Assembly: GCA_963558075.1 (NCBI GenBank)
Contig: CAUWFN010000056.1
Span: 1 to 10,704 of the forward strand
Source: CALHKP01 sp963558075
GTDB lineage: Bacteria > Bacillota > Clostridia > Peptostreptococcales > Anaerovoracaceae
DNA length: 10,704 nt
Direction of reading: 5' to 3'
The notes beneath the pieces are model-generated. The model made no database searches. It saw only the letters and a program-made list of their open reading frames with translations, and was not told the DNA's origin. Made by a program: the position numbers and the translations under genes. How positions within the stretch are numbered: the first letter of the stretch is position 1; the number at the start of each line of letters is the position of its first letter. Positions 1 to 5,591 of the stretch are shown in pieces.

Positions 1-611
1 TGTCCGCCATATTAATGGCAATTGTAATGGTTCTTGCGATGAGCACAAGTGTCTTCGCAGCAACCGGGGAAAAAGCAGCATCTGATACAGTTGCAGTTTC
101 AGTGGTACAGAATAGTTTTAATCCTGATGGAACCTATTCCGGTAAATATGATAGTTTTGTGGATTTAAATGGAACAAAGATTATTAATCTAGAAGTTCCT
201 ATTAGTGAAATTCAGAGTAGAATTGACATGGGGTATAAATACTTATACTTACCATCTACAATGACTGATCCAATGAATAACCAGCCTACTGTAATTGATG
301 CGATTATTACTGCATTAGATATGAAAGGAATTACAGACATAGATGCAGCATGGGATACATATTATAATAATGGTGCTTATATAAAAAATATAAATAGTGA
401 TCCAAGAGTTAGCAATACTGTCGTTGAGGATCATAAGGATGCTAATGGTAAAGTTTGGTATAAGTCATATGGGCACGGTTGGAATATTGCGTATTCTAAT
501 GCTATAGGCTCTGATATGATTGTTCCTCAGGTTTATGCAAGTACAATCCCAGTAGTATCTGGCACGAATATCATAATCGACATAAGCTATTTTGAAATGA
601 TCTGGTCTTAA
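1..611 (+). CDS. Secreted single-domain DUF4430-like protein, 5' partial
   Basis: The reading frame is open from the window edge (first full codon at 3), so the gene almost certainly begins upstream. The first in-frame ATG, at 15, lies inside a hydrophobic stretch that looks like a signal-peptide core, with a plausible cleavage after Ser-Val-Phe-Ala near position 59. Numbering from that ATG, the mature part has a TVIDAI segment (92-97), GAYIKNI (120-126), GWNIAYS (155-161) and a terminal SGTNIIIDISYF strand (182-193). The order and spacing match the DUF4430 (transcobalamin-like C-terminal) plan, and they align by eye with GNYIESI, GWMYTLNG and NGDEIIFHYTDDY in the next gene. There is no sortase motif or C-terminal membrane segment, so the product is probably released or held non-covalently. 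It ends 21 nt before the large surface protein and is probably co-transcribed with it. Ligand unknown; the domain assignment is by motif pattern only. Confidence 0.75.
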   Translation, partial: SAILMAIVMVLAMSTSVFAATGEKAASDTVAVSVVQNSFNPDGTYSGKYDSFVDLNGTKIINLEVPISEIQSRIDMGYKYLYLPSTMTDPMNNQPTVIDAIITALDMKGITDIDAAWDTYYNNGAYIKNINSDPRVSNTVVEDHKDANGKVWYKSYGHGWNIAYSNAIGSDMIVPQVYASTIPVVSGTNIIIDISYFEMIWS

Positions 612-632
612 TAATACAAGGGAGATAGTGAC

Positions 633-3600
633 ATGAGACTAATATATAAAAAGATATCGTGTATAGTGTTATCACTTGCCATAGTATTTTCATTTATGCC
701 TTGGATAAATGCAGATAGTATTAATATACATGCATCAACTTCTGAAGGGTTAGAAAGTTGGAATGTATCTGCAACAGGTGTTAATAGTGGAACAACGCGC
801 ACATATGACTTAACTTTAGAAAAAAAAGTGGATAACGAATACGTATTATATATTCCTGATGATATTTTATGTACTGCAAATAAATCTAGTATAAGTATTT
901 ATTCACCAATAAAATCAGAAGAGTTTGAAGTAACATATACAAGTTTTGATATGGCGAATGCTTCAGACGTTGGAAAAGAAAAAACTGTGAAATCTAATAA
1001 CGGAAGTATAATTTTAAAGGATTATGCGAACTTTTCAGCCAATAATAGAAGTGAAAAATATGTTTATGCAGATTTAATTAAGGTAATAGCAAATAACAAT
1101 CAGGTTTATAATGTATCGGTGAAACCATATAGTGCGTTAAATTCGATTTCAATTAAAGGGGATAAAGAAAAGAATCAGAGACCTCTAAAACAAATTAATG
1201 ACAACGAATATTTTGCTACTGTAGTTAAAGGTGAAACTTATCAAATAACTGCTTCTGGCTTTTCACAAGGTAAAGAATTAGTCACTGTGGATGGAGATGT
1301 AGCTCCAATTACATATACAGCAGGCTTAGGAGAAAAAAATTTTGTAATAGAGTTAACTTCTAATAGAACGGGGGTAGAAACTCGAGATTATAAGCTGAAA
1401 TTAAAAACTATTGATAAAGATTATTATCCTAAATTCAACAGATACACAGAATTAAATAAGCCTACTAATGAAAATGCAAGTATTAGTGCTAAATGTACCC
1501 AGTTTGATGATTTTAAGCTCACATTAAATGTAGATAATGTGAATGAAGATACGGTATATAGGTGGTATCACAAGCAAATGGTTCCAGGTAAGGGATTTGT
1601 AACAACACTACTTGAAGAAGATAGTAATGTGCTTAATATTGATACTACACGTGCTCAGATGAGGCAGACTTATTATTGTGAAATCGCTAATATTGTTGAT
1701 GATATAGAATACAAAATCAAGTCAAACAATGTTATATTGAATATTGATGCATTAAAAGTGGATGCTCCTGAGCCAGCTACAGTTTCACCTAATCAAGCAG
1801 AGTACGTTACTGGGGAAAAGGCGGATAGACTAGTATGCATAGCTAATGGAACTTTAGGTGGGAAATTAACATATAAATGGTATGTTAATAAGGAAAATAA
1901 AAATTCAGGAGGGGAGCTGCTAGAAGAAACACAATCTAGTATAATACCTAGAACGAATGAAGCCGGTACACTATACTACTACTGTGAAGTATGGGATACA
2001 CAACAGGGATTAACATCACCTAAACCAGCAGTATCAAATTGTGCGAAAATTGTTGTAAAGCCACTAGATTTTGGAATGCTCGGAGAAGGAACAGCGGAAA
2101 AACCGTATATAATTAAAAATTATAATGATTTTGAAACTATAAAAAAATTTGTAGAACAAGGAAACTCTTTAGCAGATGTTCATTTTTTAATGGGCAATGA
2201 TATTACTCTACCTGAGGGGTGGAATCCAATTGGAAAAATAAAAGGAGACAAAAACTTTGATTCAACATTAGGTATAGATCTTTTACCATTCTCAGGAGTA
2301 ATAGATGGTGGCAACCACAAGCTTATAATACGGGAAGGTGAAAAACCATTATTTAATTATGTAAGGGATGCTACAATAAAAAATTTAAATATCTATGGTA
2401 AAAAAATTGATGGAAATGGTTTGATTAATAATTTTAGTATAGATTATGGTACTGATGGAATATACAATACTGGAGTTCCGACTTTAGCAACAATTGATAA
2501 TGTTACATTATTAAAAGGTAGTTCAACATTAAAGTCTGGATTTGCATCTGGAGGAGGTTCAGGCGGCAATTTACTTACTATTAGAAACTCTCGAATTGAA
2601 GATGGTGTAATAATTGGTTATGACAAGAAACAGAGTAATATTGGTTCATTTGCGGGAAGCATCAATGGAAGTGTAATAAATTGTACAAGTAGTGCAGATG
2701 TTTATGGAGTAAACTCTGTAGGTGGCCTAGTAGGTGCAAAAGGTCAATCGATGGGAATTTGTTCAATTGTTAGTAGCTCCTTTGCAGGTAATGTACACTC
2801 AACAGGTAGTTATGCGGGTGGTATTATAGCAAGAGGATATGATGACATAACTGCACCAAATACCCCTGTTGTAACAGTAAGTAATTGTTTTGTATCAGGA
2901 ACTGTAACTGGTGTAGACTATGTAGGTGGTATACTTGGAGCAGAACCAACTTGTGAAGATTGTTGGAGTAATGGTGTTGGTGGCGTTTATAATTCCTGTT
3001 TTTATGGTGATGTAAAAGCAACTGATGGAGCAAATATTGGTGCAGTTATAGGCTTTTTAAGAAGCTATAATAAGTATCAGAATATTGCAGACAATACATA
3101 TGAAAAAGGATGTGGTGCAGACAGAGCCATAGGTAAAATACAAGAAATAATAGATACTAACCATCCAAAATACGGAAATCATGGTATTGAGCCGGGGAGT
3201 TTTGATGCCGACAGTGGAGGTATTTTAGTTGATGATATAAAAAATGATGATGTAGTATTTAAACTTAACAATGGTTCTCAAAGCTTAAAAAACTGGATAA
3301 AATCTGACAGTGGATATCCCATCTTATCGAAAATACCTGTTGCATATAAATTGGTCTTAGACGGAGAATATAAGACTGACTATTTTGTAGGTGATAGTTT
3401 CGATTCTAGTGGAATGGTAGTCAAAGCTATATACAGTGATGGTACAATTAATAGTGTTTCAGTAGATGAAGTTGAGATTTCTGGGTTTGATACATCAAGT
3501 AAAGGCGTGAAAACCGTAAAAATAAGTTATGGGGTAGCATCTACTATATATAAGATTAGAGTCGTTGAAGCACAACCTAAAGATGTTTCAGTTAGCTTTA

Positions 3601-4286
3601 CTTTGTACGGTGATAAGGTTCATAAAAGCGACCTTGACGGGTATACACACACACTAAAGGATGAGAATCTTGAAGTATGGATACCAAAAACAACATACAC
3701 TGTGAACTCAAATTCAACAGTTAAAGAAGTTATAGCAAAGGCATTAGAAGAAAATAAAATGAGTTATTCAAACCCAACGGGAAACTATATTGAATCAATT
3801 ACCTACAACGGAATAACTCTTGCAGAATTTACAAATGGTCCTAAGTCTGGTTGGATGTACACCTTAAATGGTAGTTATCCTAATCTTGGTGTTGCAGAAC
3901 AGTTTGTGGATAATGGAGATGAGATAATATTCCATTATACAGATGACTATACTAAAGAAGAAGGTTCTGACAAATGGAAGCCTGGAGAAGGTGAAAAGCC
4001 ACCAGTGGACCCAGATAAACCTGAGCCACCGGTAATAGACCCTGACCCAGAGCAGGGTGGCGGTGAGGAAAAACCACCAGTTGTAGATCCTGACACAGGA
4101 AACAAGCCAGAAGATAAGCCTTCTGATAAGCCAGCTGATAAACCAGCGGCTAAACCGGATACAGATAAGAAGCCTGCTTCACCACAGACAGGTGATGAAA
4201 GCGAAATGCTTCTTTTAGGTATAGCACTTCTTGCATCAGCCGGAGCATTTACTGGACTTGTAAGAAAGAAAAAGACAATTAAATAA
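633..4286 (+). CDS. Large sortase-anchored surface protein with Ig-like, GLUG and DUF4430 domains
   Basis: A 1217-residue cell-wall protein. It starts with a signal peptide (about 1-34) and is preceded by GGGAG eight nt before the ATG. About 40-265 is beta-sandwich-like sequence of uncertain family. Two Ig-like domains follow (about 275-370 and 378-475), each with a central Trp (YRWYHK, YKWYVN) and a late Tyr-Tyr-Cys. A GTAEKPYIIKN opening at about 490 leads into a beta-helix-like region with a WNPIG/DGGNHKLII signature and GLUG repeats at about 697-790 (GGLVG, GGIIARG, GGILGAE). A bacterial Ig-like domain lies at about 906-980 and a DUF4430 domain at about 983-1113, with GNYIESI, SGWMYTLNG and GDEIIFHYTDDY. 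Then come a Pro/Lys/Asp-rich wall-spanning stretch (about 1115-1180), the sorting signal SPQTG (1183-1187), a hydrophobic segment and a KKK tail. Likely role is adhesion or ligand binding at the surface; the ligand cannot be read from sequence. The neighbouring small DUF4430-like protein may be a partner. Confidence 0.9.
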   Translation: MRLIYKKISCIVLSLAIVFSFMPWINADSINIHASTSEGLESWNVSATGVNSGTTRTYDLTLEKKVDNEYVLYIPDDILCTANKSSISIYSPIKSEEFEVTYTSFDMANASDVGKEKTVKSNNGSIILKDYANFSANNRSEKYVYADLIKVIANNNQVYNVSVKPYSALNSISIKGDKEKNQRPLKQINDNEYFATVVKGETYQITASGFSQGKELVTVDGDVAPITYTAGLGEKNFVIELTSNRTGVETRDYKLKLKTIDKDYYPKFNRYTELNKPTNENASISAKCTQFDDFKLTLNVDNVNEDTVYRWYHKQMVPGKGFVTTLLEEDSNVLNIDTTRAQMRQTYYCEIANIVDDIEYKIKSNNVILNIDALKVDAPEPATVSPNQAEYVTGEKADRLVCIANGTLGGKLTYKWYVNKENKNSGGELLEETQSSIIPRTNEAGTLYYYCEVWDTQQGLTSPKPAVSNCAKIVVKPLDFGMLGEGTAEKPYIIKNYNDFETIKKFVEQGNSLADVHFLMGNDITLPEGWNPIGKIKGDKNFDSTLGIDLLPFSGVIDGGNHKLIIREGEKPLFNYVRDATIKNLNIYGKKIDGNGLINNFSIDYGTDGIYNTGVPTLATIDNVTLLKGSSTLKSGFASGGGSGGNLLTIRNSRIEDGVIIGYDKKQSNIGSFAGSINGSVINCTSSADVYGVNSVGGLVGAKGQSMGICSIVSSSFAGNVHSTGSYAGGIIARGYDDITAPNTPVVTVSNCFVSGTVTGVDYVGGILGAEPTCEDCWSNGVGGVYNSCFYGDVKATDGANIGAVIGFLRSYNKYQNIADNTYEKGCGADRAIGKIQEIIDTNHPKYGNHGIEPGSFDADSGGILVDDIKNDDVVFKLNNGSQSLKNWIKSDSGYPILSKIPVAYKLVLDGEYKTDYFVGDSFDSSGMVVKAIYSDGTINSVSVDEVEISGFDTSSKGVKTVKISYGVASTIYKIRVVEAQPKDVSVSFTLYGDKVHKSDLDGYTHTLKDENLEVWIPKTTYTVNSNSTVKEVIAKALEENKMSYSNPTGNYIESITYNGITLAEFTNGPKSGWMYTLNGSYPNLGVAEQFVDNGDEIIFHYTDDYTKEEGSDKWKPGEGEKPPVDPDKPEPPVIDPDPEQGGGEEKPPVVDPDTGNKPEDKPSDKPADKPAAKPDTDKKPASPQTGDESEMLLLGIALLASAGAFTGLVRKKKTIK

Positions 4287-4298
4287 TATGCATTTTTG

Positions 4299-4340
4299 AA
4301 TCGCTGAGGCAGACGCAGCATCGTCAAAGCCTTGGCGATT
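4299..4340 (+). terminator. Stem-loop after the surface-protein gene, possible terminator
   Basis: The arms 4299-4310 (AATCGCTGAGGC) and 4329-4340 (GCCTTGGCGATT) pair over all 12 positions, two of them as G-U. An inner GACG/CGTC stem (4312-4315 with 4322-4325) closes a 6-nt loop. It begins 12 nt after the stop codon. Only a short T-rich stretch (TGCTTTATAT) follows, so intrinsic termination is plausible but not strong; a 3'-end stabilising or processed RNA structure is the alternative. Confidence 0.45.
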
Positions 4341-4359
4341 TGCTTTATATACAATAACT

Positions 4360-4399
4360 AGGAGGTGATTTTTTGACTGATACAGTGTTCGCCATTTAG
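4360..4399 (+). other. Strong Shine-Dalgarno with an 8-codon TTG-start ORF
   Basis: AGGAGGTGA at 4360-4368 is close to a perfect anti-16S match, and TTG at 4373 lies 7 nt after AGGAGG. The frame reads MTDTVFAI and stops at TAG 4397-4399. The ribosome site is better than those of most real genes here, yet the peptide is tiny. It could be a leader peptide, the remains of a decayed gene, or chance. No promoter of good spacing was found directly upstream. Confidence 0.3.
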
Positions 4400-4506
4400 T
4401 TTATAATCATAATATTTAATTAGATTTGTGCAGCAAATCAAACTGATAATAAAAGAATCGAAGCACCAAACAAAATGAGAACCTTACTTTTATGAATGAA
4501 TAATTA

Positions 4507-4535
4507 TTGACAAATTTAGATAGGAGTATTAAAGT
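4507..4535 (+). promoter_or_regulatory. Sigma-A type promoter of the DUF3793 gene
   Basis: The -35 is a perfect TTGACA (4507-4512), the spacer is 17 nt, and the -10 is TAAAGT (4530-4535). The start site would fall near 4541-4543, inside the adjoining palindrome, leaving a 5' UTR of about 90 nt before the ATG at 4632. The feoA promoter has the same layout. Confidence 0.75.
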
Positions 4536-4552
4536 GTTAGTTGTAACTAACC
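4536..4552 (+). promoter_or_regulatory. Operator-like palindrome 1 (GTTAGT-N4-ACTAACC)
   Basis: GTTAGTTGTAACTAAC is a perfect 7-bp inverted repeat around a 2-nt centre, immediately after the -10 element. Its core TTAGT-N4-ACTAA recurs at 5242-5255 and, with one change, at 5556-5569, each time in the Feo block. Its position over the start site fits a repressor site. The TTAG...CTAA half-sites resemble those of DtxR-family metal regulators; that identity is inference, and no regulator of this family is encoded in the window. Confidence 0.65.
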
Positions 4553-4597
4553 AAATACATATTGGAAAACTGGTGGGTATTTGGTAGGTATTTGATA
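4550..4597 (+). repeat. Inverted repeat and 11-bp tandem repeat in the DUF3793 5' UTR
   Basis: GGTATTTGGTA (4576-4586) is followed directly by GGTATTTGATA (4587-4597), an 11-bp tandem pair with one mismatch. In addition ACCAAATAC (4550-4558) is the exact reverse complement of GTATTTGGT (4577-4585), so the transcript could fold into a 9-bp stem with an 18-nt loop. The left arm abuts the operator palindrome. The function is unknown. Confidence 0.6.
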
Positions 4598-4631
4598 GGG
4601 CTAATTAGAATCTAAATGGAGGTATATTTTT

Positions 4632-5180
4632 ATGTCAGAAAACTTAATTGTGCGTCACTGTGCGCCAACTCTAGCAGGACTAAAAACAGCTAGTATTTTT
4701 TCCTGTAGCTATGAAACAGAAGGTGAGCTTATGGATGAAATAAAAGAAAAAAATAATGAGCTCAACTCAAGGGGAGTTTATTTTGATCTGATGAGGGCAC
4801 GGGGTGGAAAAGCTTTGGTGATGGTTTATCGCAAGAAAATGCTAGAAAAAATTTTATCTGATAGCGAAACAAAGGAGTTTCTGGCTGAATATGAGTATAT
4901 TGGCTTTGATATGGACTCGTGTATAGAGCGTCTCAAATGGCGACTTGCTGACTTTGATTTTCCTCATGAAATAGGTGTATTTCTCGGATATCCTCTGTGT
5001 GATGTTAAGGGGTTTATAGAAAATAATGGAGAGAACTTTGTGTGCTCCGGTTGCTGGAAAGCTTATGGCGATGCGGATACGGCCTCGAAGAGATTTTCTT
5101 TGATAAAAAAATGCAGCAGTTTGTACTGTAGAAAGCTTGAGGAGGGTAAGTCGATGCAAAAGCTCACAGTTGCCATATAA
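4632..5180 (+). CDS. DUF3793 family protein
   Basis: A 182-residue soluble protein with no signal peptide or membrane segment. GGAGG at 4618-4622 lies 9 nt before the ATG. It carries the hallmarks of DUF3793: RHCAPTLAGLKTAS near the N terminus (about 8-21), a KALVMVYRKK strand (about 59-68), the FPHEIGVFLGYPLCDVKGFI block (about 114-133), a C-x-x-CWKAYGD segment (about 142-150) and KKCSSLYCRKL (about 162-172). Conserved Cys (in HCAP, CSGCW, KKC and LYC) and His residues suggest metal or redox chemistry, but this is inference; the family has no established function that I know of. It has its own promoter with the same palindromic operator as feoA, and it lies 129 nt upstream of feoA, which links it to iron handling. 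Domain identity is confident, function is not. Confidence 0.88.
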   Translation: MSENLIVRHCAPTLAGLKTASIFSCSYETEGELMDEIKEKNNELNSRGVYFDLMRARGGKALVMVYRKKMLEKILSDSETKEFLAEYEYIGFDMDSCIERLKWRLADFDFPHEIGVFLGYPLCDVKGFIENNGENFVCSGCWKAYGDADTASKRFSLIKKCSSLYCRKLEEGKSMQKLTVAI

Positions 5181-5209
5181 ATTTTTTTTAAAAAAGTATA
5201 GTTAGTCTA

Positions 5210-5238
5210 TTGACAATTATGTTTGCGTAAGCTACACT
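5210..5238 (+). promoter_or_regulatory. Sigma-A type promoter of the feo operon
   Basis: TTGACA (5210-5215), a 17-nt spacer and TACACT (5233-5238) form a good vegetative promoter. It lies 30 nt after the DUF3793 stop, and the predicted start falls inside the palindrome at 5241-5257. No convincing terminator separates it from the DUF3793 gene; there is only an AT-only T-run/A-run at 5181-5195, so read-through into feoAB is possible as well. Confidence 0.75.
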
Positions 5239-5240
5239 GA

Positions 5241-5257
5241 GTTAGTAAAAACTAATC
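5241..5257 (+). promoter_or_regulatory. Operator-like palindrome 2 (GTTAGT-N4-ACTAATC)
   Basis: GTTAGTAAAAACTAATC has the same 17-bp plan as the site at 4536-4552 and sits two nt after the -10 of the feoA promoter. The shared position relative to two independent promoters makes chance unlikely and suggests co-repression, probably by Fe(II) or Mn(II) (inference). Confidence 0.68.
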
Positions 5258-5297
5258 AAGAAAATAAATATGCCAAAAGGCGGAAAGTTTAATATAC

Positions 5298-5304
5298 GAG
5301 GTGA
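5298..5304 (+). promoter_or_regulatory. Ribosome binding site that sets the feoA start
   Basis: GAGGTGA contains the upstream GTG (5301) that could be mistaken for a start. The ATG at 5310 lies 5 nt after it, which is correct spacing, so translation should start at 5310. Confidence 0.7.
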
Positions 5305-5309
5305 TTGAT

Positions 5310-5525
5310 ATGAGTTTACTAAATGCAGAATATGGAAAACAGTATAAGATTTCAGATGTTAGAACATCAGATGAAGAGCTAAATAACTTTTTATTTTCAC
5401 TGGGATGCTGTCCGGGAGAAGATGTAACTCTTGTTTCTAAGATCAGTGGAAACTACGTAGTATCCATCAAGGACGGACGTTACAGCATCGATAGAGACCT
5501 TGCAGATGCAATTCAGATTTCATAG
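5310..5525 (+). CDS. feoA: FeoA, ferrous iron transport accessory protein
   Basis: A 71-residue cytoplasmic protein of the FeoA SH3-like family, a partner of the FeoB transporter. The segment from about 27 to the end (SLGCCPGEDVTLVSKISGN, then SIKDGRYSIDRDLADAIQI) is the usual FeoA pattern: a Leu-Gly-Cys-x-Pro-Gly turn, beta strands, and an Arg-Tyr-x-Ile-Asp-x-x-x-Ala close. The start was placed at 5310 and not at the GTG at 5301, because that GTG is part of the Shine-Dalgarno. The gene is 66 nt upstream of feoB on the same strand and is headed by a consensus promoter with an operator-like palindrome, so expression is probably repressed when metal is plentiful (inference). A double Cys in the conserved turn is a small peculiarity. 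Confidence 0.92.
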   Translation: MSLLNAEYGKQYKISDVRTSDEELNNFLFSLGCCPGEDVTLVSKISGNYVVSIKDGRYSIDRDLADAIQIS

Positions 5526-5554
5526 GTAAAGTTAGAATATTTTTTTAGCTATTA

Positions 5555-5571
5555 GTTAGTTATAGCTAATC
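5555..5571 (+). promoter_or_regulatory. Operator-like palindrome 3 between feoA and feoB
   Basis: GTTAGTTATAGCTAATC matches the other two palindromes except for G in place of A at the start of the right half-site. It ends 20 nt before the feoB ATG. A further partial arm, TTAGCTA (5545-5551), is an inverted copy of TAGCTAA (5563-5569). No promoter with good -35/-10 spacing was found here, so it could be a secondary operator, a roadblock site, or an RNA-level element. Confidence 0.5.
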
Positions 5572-5591
5572 AAAGGAAGTGAGGACGAATT

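Larger units (their letters stand above)
4287..4631 (+). other. 345-nt intergenic region between surface genes and iron block
   Basis: No gene of normal size is present. The region holds the stem-loop at 4299-4340, a strong Shine-Dalgarno with an 8-codon ORF (4360-4399), a small GATTTG/CAAATC hairpin (4423-4439), a consensus promoter (4507-4535), an operator-like palindrome (4536-4552), and a 5' UTR with an inverted repeat and two 11-bp tandem repeats (4550-4597). The stretch 4400-4506 is AT-rich with no recognisable riboswitch or RNA gene. Confidence 0.7.

Noticed and set aside
3947..4354. Minus-strand 135-codon open frame under the 3' end of the surface protein gene
   Set aside because: It is the reverse of the Pro/Lys/Asp-rich wall region, which gives low-complexity Gly/Ser/Leu sequence; the plus-strand gene with sorting signal explains it.
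4373..4407. TTGACT and TATAAT as a promoter
   Set aside because: The spacer is 23 nt, too long for a vegetative promoter.
5181..5200. AT-only T-run/A-run after the DUF3793 gene as a terminator
   Set aside because: It has no GC-rich stem; it looks like AT-rich upstream promoter sequence.
5270..5308. 12-codon upstream ORF ending one nt before the feoA ATG
   Set aside because: It has no convincing ribosome binding site and its sequence is not recognisable; it probably arises by chance.
5301..5309. GTG at 5301 as the feoA start
   Set aside because: It lies within the Shine-Dalgarno GAGGTGA, and the ATG at 5310 has proper spacing.
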